From Closterium sp. NIES-65 (Eukaryota; Streptophyta; Zygnematophyceae; Desmidiales; Closteriaceae): a DNA stretch of 64,000 nt. The first letter of the stretch is position 1; every line of letters begins with the position of its first letter. Location of the stretch: assembly GCA_948144175.1 (NCBI GenBank), contig CANXME010002430.1, forward strand, positions 171,200 through 235,199, in the 5' to 3' direction. Below are positions 31,095 through 41,333 of this stretch, in pieces. The position numbers and the translations under genes were made by a program. The notes beneath the pieces were generated by a model. The model searched no databases. It was not told the origin of the DNA and saw nothing but the letters and a program-made list of their open reading frames with translations.

Positions 31095-31690
31095 CCCCCG
31101 TCGCGTCACGCCCGTTCCCCCCGTCGCGTCGCGCCCGTTCCCCCCGTCGCGTCGCGCCCGTTCCCCCCGTCGCGTCGCGCCCGTTCCCCCCGTCGCGTCG
31201 CGCCCGTTCCCCCCGTCGCGTCGCGCCCGTTCCCCCCCGTCGCGTCGCGCCCGTTCCCCCCGTCGCGTCGCGCCCGCCTGTTACCCCCCCCCGTCCCGTC
31301 GCCCTGTCCCGTCGCGTCGCCCTGCCCTGTCCCGTCGCCCTGTCCCGTCGCATCGCCCTACCCCGTCGCGTCGCCCTGCCCTGTCCCGTCGCCCTGCTCC
31401 GTCGCGCCGCCCTGCCCCGTCGCGTCGCCCTGTCCCGTCGCGTCGCCCTGCCCCGTCGCGTCGCTCCCGCCCTTTCCCCCATCGCGTCGCCCTCCCTAGG
31501 CCCTGGCCCGTCGCCCTCCCTAGGCCCTGGCCCGTCGCCCTCCCTAGGCCCTGGCCCGTCGCCCTCCCTAGGCCCTGGCCCGTCGCCCTCCCTAGGCCCT
31601 GGCCCGTCGCCCTCCCTAGGCTCTGGCCCGTCGCCCTACCCTAGGCCCTGGCCCGTTGCCCTACCCTACGTCTTGGCCCGTCGCCCTAGC
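31095..31690 (+). repeat. GC-rich minisatellite leader of copia element 2
   Basis: Same unit types as in element 1. It has more CCCGTTCCCCCCGTCGCGTCG units at the start, fewer CGCCCTGTCCCGTC units in the middle, and more CCCTAGGCCCTGGCCCGTCG units toward the end. Confidence 0.9.
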
Positions 31691-31764
31691 CCGCTCTTCC
31701 GCTGCGACTGAGTCCTCTTCCCCCCCGGTTGTTACTCGCCTGTTCGTTCGCGTTGGTTCTCACT

Positions 31765-33698
31765 ATGGCGACTCCGCGAGTTCTTCGTTTCGACGCCGAC
31801 GGTAGACCCCTTGACTTTTCCGTCTGGCTTCTTCGCGCTCGTCGTCTGTTAGAGAGTCAGGTCCAGGGGGGCGAGACCCTCTGGTCACACGCTACTGGTG
31901 ACCTCCCCGAGCCCCCCGAGCCTACAGCTTTAGGCCCTGCTCCTGACGACGCTGCTACGGCTCGCTTTGCCCGTCAGCGCGCTGACCGGACGGCTTGGAC
32001 GTCGCGTGACGCTGCGGCCTGCATCGCACTCAGCAGCCTCCTCCCTGAGTCCGAGGAGGTCCACTTTACTCAGGTTCGCACCGCTGCTGCGTACCTCACT
32101 GCGATTAAGGCCCGCTACTCTACTCCCCCTACTGTCTCTCTCGGCCGTCTTTTCCTCCCGTTCCTGTTTCCTGATCTTGCCTCGTTTGAGCGCTCTGCTG
32201 ACTTGATCGCTCACCTCCGCTCGCTCGACGCTAGTTACCGCGCTGCTTGCACTGAGGCACAGCTTGCACTGCTTCCTCCCCCCATGGCAATTACTGTCTA
32301 TTTCATCGCCACTAGCCTCCCTGACCGCCTTGCCTCCGTTCGTGACGCGCTTCTGCTGAAGCACCCTAGTGAGCTGACTATCGAGGTCCTTGAGTCTGCA
32401 CTCAAGGACGTCGAGAGCAACCTTCGTTCGGTAGCTGCCGCCTCTGGTACTGTGTCCCCCCCACTCTTCCACGGGTGCACAGTCCCGCAGTTACCCACCT
32501 TCACTGCCTCTCTTGCCACTGCCGCTACTGACGCGACTGCGGCTGCTGTTACGACTGCGTCGCGGTCCCGCGGCAGGGGGGGCAAGAAAGGTGGTTCCGG
32601 TGGAGGTGGAGGCGGAGGTAGCGGAGGTAGTGGGGGTGCTGTTGCGACTGGCGGTGGTGGGAGTGCAGCGTCTGGAGAGACCCCTCGTGCAGCGGCTGGT
32701 GACTCCACTGCACCTGCTGGTGGCGGCGACCCTCGAGCTCGTCAGTCGCCTCCTGTACTGCCGGCCCCGCTAGGTGGAGCAGCGGCGTGGTACCAGGCTC
32801 AGCGTCAGCAGCACCTTCAGCAGCAGCAGCAGCCCCTTTCCTCCCAGTAGCCTCAGCAGCAGCAGCGTCAGCAGCTGGCTCCGGGGTCGGGGCTGCGTCA
32901 GCCCCAGCGCGGTGCTGCTTACCCTCCCTGCCCCTACCAGGTTCAGACAGGTCCTCGTCGGGGCCACCCTTGTGGCCGCTTTCACCCCCCTGGTCAGTGC
33001 TTTGCTCAGCTCACTGACACGGTCCGGTTGACCTACGGGGTTGGCGGTCCTGCTCCTGACTGGCTTCCTCTGGTTCAGCGCTACGGCTCCGCTCTGTGGG
33101 GCATGTCTGCTGAGCAGTTAGTTGATCTGATTAGTGCTCCTCATGCTATGTATGCTGTTGTTGACTCTAGTGTTTCTGACTCTGTTTACTCTGGTGTTGT
33201 TAGCTTAGGTGCTAGTCTTGCTCAGTTGCCTGTTGCTAGTGTAGGTACTTGTGTAGACTCTAGACCAGCGACTACCTCAGAGGACGCTTCGCTGTCGTTC
33301 ACACTGGACTCTGGAGCCTCCCACTGCTTCTTTCGGGACAGCACGACACTTACACCACTTCCTGCGCCTGTTTCTGTAGCGTTGGCTGATCCCACTACGG
33401 GACCAGTCACTGCACGTCACACTACCACTTTACCGTGTCCTGCTGCTCCCTCCGGGTCTCTCACTGGGTTTCACGTCCCCTCGTTCTCCCGGAACTTGGT
33501 GGGCGTGCGACCCCTCGTGAGTCAGCACGTGGGTGTGTGGTTTGAGCCTTCTGGAGAGACTGCGGTGTGTGTTGACGGAGACTCTTACCAGCCTCTTGCT
33601 ACCTTTACTGCTGAGCCGGGCTCGGGTCTCTACACTCTTCACACTGGCCCGCGTGCGCCGCAGCAGCAGCCGCAGCAGCAGCAGCAGCAGCCGCAGCC

Positions 33699-33737
<39 letters not shown>

Positions 33738-36700
33738 CCAGCGGCCGCACCAGCAGCCCCCCCTACTGCCACTGCCCCCGGTTCCCCCCCCCGTTCGGGT
33801 CCCCGCGTCTCACCAGGTTGCTACGTCCCCCCAGGTGTCTGTGTCGTGTCAGGTTCCTACGTCTGTTCCAGTCGCTGCGTCGTGCTCCTGCCGGTCGCTT
33901 GCCCACCCCACCGTTCTGTGGCACCACCGGATGGGGCACCCGTCCCTTCCACGTCTGCGCGCTATGTCTAGTCAGCGTCTTGTCCTAGGCCTCCCACGTG
34001 TCTTGCCGTCGCTGCCGCCTTCGCCTGCGCCGCCGTGTCGTCCCTGCGTCGAGGGTAGGCTGCGCGCCACCCCTCACTCCTCCTCCCTTCGTCCGGCCAC
34101 CGAGCCTTTTGAGACGCTTCACTTGGACGTCTGGGGCCCAGCCCCTCGTCTAGGCCCTAAGCGTGAGCGTTACTTTCTGGTGGTCGTTGACGACTTCTCC
34201 CGCTACACCACAGTGTTCCCTCTGGCGAAGAAGTCTGAGGTGACTTCTACGCTGATCAGGTGGTTGCTCACCACTGAGGACACTCGTGGTCGTCGTGTCA
34301 GCTGTCTCCACTCCGACCGTGGGGGTGAGTTTCGCTCCGGCATTCTCGCTGGATTCTGTCGCGAGCAGGGCATTCGTCAGTCCTGGACGCTTCCAGAGTC
34401 CCCACAGCAGAATGGGGTTGCTGAGCGCCGCATAGGCCTGGTCATGGAGATCGCCCGCACCTCCCTGACTCACGCCTGTGCCCCCCATTTTCTGTGGCCC
34501 TACGCGGTCAGGTACGCCGCGCACCAGCTGAACCTCTGGCCACGTGTCTCTCGACCAGAGGTTTCACCGACCAGTCTTTGGACAGGGTCCCCTGGTGTTG
34601 CGTCGCGGTTTCGTGTCTGGGGGTGCTTGGCTCTTGTCCGCGACACCTCCGCGGACAAGCTCTCGCCTCGTGCCGTCCCCTGTGTCTTCCTTGGTTTCCC
34701 TGAGGACTCCTCTGACTTCACCTTTTACCACCCTCCCTCTCACCGGTTCTTTGACTCCCGTGACGTCCGTTTCGAGGAGTCCACTCCGTACTACGTCAGG
34801 TACCCCAGTCGAGGTCTCCCGGTTCCTCCTCCCCCCCTCTTCCTGACTGCCGTTCCCCCTCCTGCTCCCCCGGTACAGCCTCCCCCCCCTGGTCCAGCCC
34901 CGTCAGGTGTGTCCCAGGCTACCCCTCCTCCTTCGGTAGCCCCTCCGGTACAGCCTCCCTCCCCACAGTCCTCCTCGCAGCGTGCCGCTGGTGCTAGCTC
35001 TCGAGAGGTTGGTGCGGCGCCTGTTCCTGTACCGGTTTCTGGTTCTGGGGGTGCTGGAGTTGGTGCTGGAGTTGGAGCTGGAGTTGGAGCTGGAGTTGGC
35101 ACTGGAGTTTCTGGTTCTGGGGGTGCTGGAGTTGGAGCTGGGGTTGGAGCTGGAGTTTCTGGTTCTGGAGTTGGAGCTGACCCGGTGGGTGCAGAGGACT
35201 CTTGTCGTCCGGGAGCTGGTGCTGGCCGCGCGGACACTGGGGGTGCTGCGTCTGGGGGTGAGGGTGCGCCTCCTTCGGGTTCAGGTGAGCCTGGTTCTGG
35301 AGCTGGTGTTAGTGCTGCCTCTGGGGGTGGTGCGCCTAGTTCTTCTGAGGTGGACTCTGGAGCTGCCGCTGCTTCGGACACTACTCCACCCCCCCACCCC
35401 TACCCGACTAGGCACCAGGCTCGTGTTCGCCGTGCCCGTGACGAGCAGCTGGCGTTGGAGAGAGAGGAGAGGGAGTTACAGCGGCTGGAGGAGCAGCAGC
35501 AGCAGCTGGAGCCGCAGGAGCAGTAGCAGCAGTAGCAGCAGCTGGACCCGCAGGAGCAGCAGTCCCAGCAGCAGCCGCGTCCGCAGCAGCAGCAGTCGCA
35601 GCCGCAGCAGCAGCAGCCACTTCCTCCTCCTGTCTCGGGTCTTCGGATCCTTGGTCTCCCCTCCCCTTCTCCTCCCTCCTCCGCCTCTCCTCCTGTCTAC
35701 GGTCCCACGTTTCCTCCTCCTGACTCCTCCCCCGCTGTTTTCCCCAGTTCTCCGCCCTTGTCCTCTTCTCCTCCGTCTCGTTCTTGGGCTACTCGTCGCT
35801 CCCCTCGTGCTCGTCCCTCGTCTCCTGTTCCCTTCACTGACCTTCGTACTGCCTTCCTTCTTTCTAGTCCACCTCGTCCATCTCAGTCTGTGCTTCCGTC
35901 TCCTCCTGAGTCGGCCCTCACTGTGTCGCTCCCTACTCCTGTCACTGACTACTACCGCATGTACCGTCCTGTTCTCTCTCGTGTTCTCGCCTCTCTTGTT
36001 ACTCACCCTCGTGTCTCTGTGTCCTCTGTGTCCGCTCTTACTGCCGCGGTTACTGACTTTGCCTCTACCCGCCGCCTTGACTACGCCACCACGCTTGTGA
36101 CTGCTCCTCCTACCAGTCCTCTGGTCGTCGGGGGTGTGTCTGCCCTTGGCTGTGACGCCCTAGAGGACAGGCAGTTTGAGCTAGAGTTCCTGGCGGCCGC
36201 TTCCCCTCATCTCTGTGCCATGCTCCTCGCCCCTGAGGGTGACCCCGACGCCCTTGACATTCCGACTCCTCGCACTTACGCTGAGGCAGTGTCAGGGCCT
36301 TGGGCCTCTCAGTGGAGAGCTGCCATGGACGCAGAGATGGCCTCCTACAGATCCACAGGCACCTACGTCGATGAGGTTCCCCCCCCTGGGGCGAACGTAG
36401 TCGACGGCATGTGGATCTACAGGGTGAAGCGGCCACCGGGATCTCCCCCGGTCTTCAAGGCGCGCTACGTGGCTAGAGGTTTCAGTCAGCGCGAGGGAGT
36501 TGACTTCTTTCAGACCTTCGCACCTACCCCGAAGATGACCACTCTTCGGGTGTTACTACACGTAGCAGCACAGAGAGACTACGAGTTACACTCTCTTGAC
36601 TTCTCCACTGCTTTCCTTCAGGGCAGTCTACACGAGGAGGTCTGGTTGCGTCGTCCCTCGGCCTTCACTGGCACTTTCCCTCTTGGGACCCAGTGGAGGC

Positions 36701-37827
36701 TGAGGCGACCTGTTTACGGTCTTCGCCAGGCCCCTCGTGAGTGGCACGACACTCTGCGTTCTACCCTCTCTGACCTTGGGTTCCAGCCGTCTTCTGCCGA
36801 CCCGTCGCTGTTCGTTCGTCGTGGCTCCACACCGTTCTTTGTTCTGGTCTACGTCGACGACCTCGTTTTCGCCACTTCGGACAGGGTTGCTTTGGCAGAC
36901 GTGAAGTCCGAACTGCAGAAGAGACACACGTGCACTGATCTTGGTGAGCTGCGCCACTACCTTGGCCTGCAGATCACCAGGGACAGAGCCGCTCGCACCA
37001 TTACACTCTCACAGTCACACATGGTGCAGCAGGTCCTTCAGCGGTTCGGGCTTCAGCACTCCACCGTACAGCGCACACCTCTAGCTGTTGACCACAGACT
37101 CACTGGTCCCTTTCCTGACGAGCCGTTTGAGCCTAGTGGTCCCTACGCAGAGCTTGTGGGTTGCCTCATGTACCTGATGACTTGTACTCGCCCGGACCTC
37201 GCCTTCCCTCTCAGCATCCTTGCGCGCTTTGTTGCGCCAGGGAGACACCGTCCTGTTCACTGGACGGCAGCTGTGAGGGTGGCGAAGTACCTAGCGACTA
37301 CATCAGGCGTGGGGCTAGTTCTTGGAGGGCAGCAGTCTGTCGTACTCACTGGTCACTGTGACTCCTCTTACGCTGACGACGCTGAGACTCACAGGTCTAC
37401 TCAGGGGTACTGTTTCAGTCTGGGTTCTGGAGCTGTTTCCTGGCGTTCCACGCGCTCCTCTTCTGTCTCGACCTCTACAGCTGAGGCTGAGATTTACGCT
37501 GGTGCCATGGCGGCACAGGAGTTACGGTGGTTGACCTTCTTGCTCGCCGACCTTGGTGAGCGGCCGAGCTCTGCACCGACCTTGTTTACTGACAACAAGG
37601 CGTCGATCCTCCTCTGTCGTGAGCCGCGACTGGAGAGCAGAGTGAAGCACATTCACGTCAGGTACTTTCTTCTGCGAGAGTTGCAGAGGCGTGGACAGGC
37701 TCGCTTCGAGTTTGTAGAGTCCGAGGCCAACACTGCAGACATCTTCACCAAGGCGCTTCCGCCTTGTGACCACCAGAGGTGTTGTGTGCAGTTAGGCCTT
37801 GTTGACACAGGTTCTAGTCATGCGTAG
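31765..37827 (+). pseudogene. Copia Gag-Pol of element 2 with three in-frame TAG codons
   Basis: Same domain order as element 1, from ATG 31765 to the normal TAG end at 37825-37827, without frameshift. Internal TAGs lie at 32848-32850 (Gag polyGln) and at 35524-35526 and 35533-35535 (polyGln between integrase and RT). Element 1 has CAG at the first two, and the third also falls in the polyGln run. Element 2 also has longer polyGln and Gly-Val-Gly-Ala stretches. The protease (LDSGASH), integrase and YVDDLV motifs are intact, so the element could still be moved by a relative's proteins. Confidence 0.93.
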
Positions 37828-38039
37828 ACTTGAGTTTATTGCCTGCTTCGTCTGTACACTTACTATATATACTTGTGATCTCTTGGACTGGCCTTGTGGC
37901 CACTGTTGCTTGTGCTCAGAGTGTGTGGTGACGTTGTGATCCACCCTGAGCTTTGTTTTCTTTTGGACTGGTCTTGTGACCGTACTCTTTTTTTTTTTTT
38001 GTTTTTTGCTAGACACCCCTCACTTAGGCTATGGGGGTG

Positions 38040-38149
38040 TGTCAAATGTTGTAGCCTGTAGTGAGATTTGTCTTAGGGGGTACAGAAGTTAGGGTTTGTC
38101 ATATGTACCCCAACCAACATCAATGGAACACCCATTCCTCATTCTGACA
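38040..38149 (+). repeat. 3' LTR of copia element 2
   Basis: 110 bp, follows CTATGGGGGTG, one base different from the 5' LTR, flanked by ACGCG. Confidence 0.95.
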
Positions 38150-38471
38150 ACGCGTTGCCAGTGAGCCGGGCGAGGGTGAGGGGGCATCGAAATTCAAAAT
38201 GTGGGAATGAAAATGTTGAGTTTCGTTACAACGATTTCAGTAAAATTATAATAAAAAAGAAGAGGGTGGCGCTTATAATCCGTAAGCCTTCAGGGGTGTG
38301 CTTATTATGGAGGACCGGATATAAGCGCCCTCATCCTTTTATAAGCGCCGGCGCTTATCCGAGGCTTGCGCTTCAATCCGGGGGCTTACGGGTAACTTCC
38401 CTAAACTACACCGACAGATATCACCTGCTCCGGTCTACACGGCAAGAACCTTACAGATAACACCTCCCTGT
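38150..38471. other. Flank between copia element 2 and the receptor kinase 3' end
   Basis: Contains the MITE-like repeat 38279-38390. The rest should be 3' UTR of the kinase gene (minus strand). Confidence 0.55.
38279..38390. repeat. Short MITE-like hairpin element
   Basis: The ends read CCGTAAGCC and GGCTTACGG. The interior has the perfect palindrome ATAAGCGCCGGCGCTTAT. It resembles 28514-28620, but the target duplication is unclear. Confidence 0.55.
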
Positions 38472-41333
38472 CTACACCATAGACTCGCTACCATCCTCTG
38501 CTGCACCCACTAATGGCAGCCTTGTATAGTCATTACTCTGTTCCGCCGCTCCCTCAGGACTTTCTCCAATGGACACCCCACTCCATTCCTCCCCACTCTT
38601 CCCCTTCCCCCCCTCTTCATTCTTCCCCCCATTATCTCTCTTTCCTCCCTCTTCCCCCACTCCCTTTTCACCCTTTTCTCCCCCGTCCCCCTTTCCCTTT
38701 TCCCCATGTGCACCCCCAAGTCCCCTTCCAGGCCGCAACGCCTCCAGCAGGGAGGTGCGGAAGTTCCTCACAACTTCAAGAGCATATACGGGCATGGGGC
38801 GGGCGGACTGTGAGGGGGACGAGCAGGCGAGGGCGAGGCGGAAGAGGGGGAGGAGGGTGGCGGGAGGGGGCAGGGGGTGTGGCAGCAGAGGGTCGAGGAG
38901 AGGAGAGACGTCGTCCGAGTCTGCGTGTTGCCGGGCCTGCGGGTGGGGGAGGGGGGGAGGGCGGTAGGGGGGACGGTAGGGGAAGAGGATGGGGAGGTAG
39001 GCAGGGAGAAGGGGGGAGTCGGAAGAGGGGGAGGCCGGGAGGGGGAAAGGGGGAGTGGGAAGTGGGGGAGGTGGGCCATACCATCCCAATGCCACACCTT
39101 GCCATACCTGCCATGCCTTACCCTGCCCTGCCCTGCCCAGCCCTGCCATACAATGCCATGCCATGCCTTGCCATACCATGCCCTGATTTCAAGAGCATCA
39201 CGCACCCAGTCATAGATGTGTGTGCTCTGGCCATCCACATCCCTGAAGGGACCTTCCCAGCCTGTGAGCATCTGGAGTAGGAGCACTCCCACACTGGCCA
39301 ATGCAGAGCGGAATCGAATGGGGAGGGTCAGAAGGGGCGGAGATGGGGAGAGGGAGGGGAGACGGCAGGTGGAGAGGTGGAGGAGACAGGGTGGAAAAGA
39401 GGGAGTGGGAAGGTGGTAGTTTGTGCAGGCGAGCCAGGCAGCCAGCACACCAATATAAACGATGGCAACATGCTGATGTGGAGCGATGGCAACATGCTGA
39501 TGTGGAGCGATGGCAACATGCTGATGTATATGTCACATGATTAAAGCCCCACCTGTACATGTCACTGGTGGGAGTGGCAATGCCGGTGTGCACAACAGCC
39601 GGATCGACGTGTCCTTCCGTGCACCGCAGCAAATACACCTTCTGCTCGTCTCTGCTGCTGCTGCTGCTGCTGCTGCCACTCCTACCGGCCCCCCATGAAT
39701 ACCCACTGTTGCCACCATCCTTGCCACTGCTGCTGCTGGTGCCTCTGTCTCCACTTGGCAGGGACACTATCCTTGCCAAGCCTTTCTTGCCAACGCCTTT
39801 CCGCTGCCCTTCTGAGCCACTGTTGCCCATGTCCACATGCACGCGCTGCCCCATGCACACCACACTCCAGTCAACCACTCGCGCCTGGGAGAAGGGCGGG
39901 GAATACATGGAGGTAAGGCAGGGAGGGGGAGGAGGGGGAGTGAAATGAGGTGAGGGCGTATTCACTTCTCAAAAGGAACGCACCTATATTTAAGTCACAT
40001 TTATATATTTCATCAAGCAGCGGCGATATCTGAGTCACTTTTGAGAATTCTCAAAAGGCACGCACCTATACCCAAGCCACTTCTGAGGTATAGGTCTAAA
40101 AAATGCACCCAACTATATCTAACTCATTCTTCAGAACTCTCAAAAGACACGTACCTATCCATGAGTCACTTTTGAGAATTCCGATAAGGCACGCACCTCA
40201 AAGGAAGGGCTAAGAAGCACGTTGGAGGGCTTGAGGTCGCCATGCACCTGCCCGTGGCTCTGCACGGCCTTGAGCGCCAGTAGCACCCCCACTGCCACGT
40301 CCACCCGCTGCTGCAGCGACAAGGGCGTGGCGCCTGGCGGTGGGTGTGGGGATGGTTGGGGGAGTGTGGGTTTTGTGCACCAGTTATGTCCCAAGACGTA
40401 GTTCCTCACCTCTAGTCTTAGAGGCCGAGTGTTCTGATCTCAGCATCTTCCTGACTAACAACATACTTCTACAGTGGGGATGGAGGGGCAAGGTAGTGGA
40501 GTATGAGTATGGAGGGGCATGGCACGAGGTCGGTGCGATGGGGCAAGCGTAACGCGCTCCCATAAAAGCGGAGGGGATGGGTTGGGTGCAGCACGATTGG
40601 TGGGGTCGAGTGGCGAGGACGAATGGTGAGGAGGAGTGGTGAGGGCGAGTGGTGAGGGCAAGTGGTGAGGGCGAGTGGTGAGGGCGAGTGGTGAGTTTGA
40701 CTTGTTGCTAATTGGCATCACAAGCCCTATGGAGCGCACCTGGCTGCAGTGCTGCCTGCAGGCTGCCCCGCTCCATCCACTTATACACCAACACCAGCTG
40801 ATTCCCCCCCTCACCCCCCACCGTCTCCTCCTCCTCCCCCTCCCGCTCCCCCTCCCCTGCCCCCTCCCCCGCTACAGGGAAGCAGCACCAGGCCACAAGC
40901 CCAAGCACGTTGGGGTGCACAAGGGAAGCCAAGCCCGCCACATGAGCCTCAAGCTCCGCGCTCTCTGCCCCATGCATCCCTCCCCTCATGCGCTTCACTG
41001 CCCACTTTTCCCCCCGCCTCCATGAAAGCTTTTTTGTCCCTGACCCAGACACCTGCTTCCCCTCTGCAACTTCCCCCTTGCTGCTCCCCTCCCGCTTCAC
41101 CTGAGACCCCCCCTGCACCTCTCCCCCTTGCTGCTTCCCATCCTTCCCCCCATACTTCCCCCCATGCTTCTCCTCATCCCCTGCTTCCTCCTCCTCCACC
41201 CATACCCCCCGGTACACGTCACCCCACCTGCCTCCCCCCACCCTCCGTTCCTCCGCCCACCCATTCGTGGCCCTGAGAATGTCAGCCAGGGGGATGTGAG
41301 GGCAGGCGGGTGTGCGCTTTAGCAGAGGTGTGG
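38472..41333 (-). CDS. Kinase-domain exons of the LRR receptor kinase (five exons)
   Basis: Exons 41333-40740, 40333-40197, 39884-39553, 39293-39206, 38936-38472. The N-lobe has LADILRATN, the Gly loop, then a ~60-residue Glu/Lys/Gly-rich insert before AVKRM, and ELEAHVAGLASLVHPNVLGL. The C-lobe has HGDLKPSNVLL (non-RD), VVDWSVVCMG, a ~70-residue Ser/Gly-rich insert in the activation segment, GHVDPAVVHTG, SDMYSVGVLLLQMLTG and ARPMPVYALEVVRN. The catalytic-loop Asp, Lys and Asn are kept, but the metal-binding motif is DWS, so activity is uncertain. The C-terminal tail is Gly/Lys/Glu-rich and is read through a purine-rich stretch rather than spliced. Confidence 0.88.

Larger units (their letters stand above)
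30852..38149 (+). mobile_element. Copia element 2, same family as element 1, full length
   Basis: LTRs of 110 bp at 30852-30961 and 38040-38149 differ at one base. The target-site duplication is ACGCG (30847-30851, 38150-38154). The primer site TGGTATCAGCTA is at 30962. One LTR difference in 110 bp suggests a young insertion, yet the polyprotein frame has three TAG codons. Confidence 0.96.

Noticed and set aside
31765-37827. A non-standard genetic code with TAG read as glutamine, suggested by TAG at CAG positions in copia 2 and the hAT
   Set aside because: Subtilase, receptor kinase and the Tigger-like transposase end at TAG in sensible places, S20 ends at TAA, and copia element 1 has CAG at the two positions I could compare. 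Mutational decay explains the data better.
38500-38720. An extra intron before the kinase C-terminus giving the tail CPLEKVLRERRNRVMTIQGC
   Set aside because: The stretch is purine-rich on the coding strand with no pyrimidine tract, and the unspliced frame is open to a TAG at 38472.
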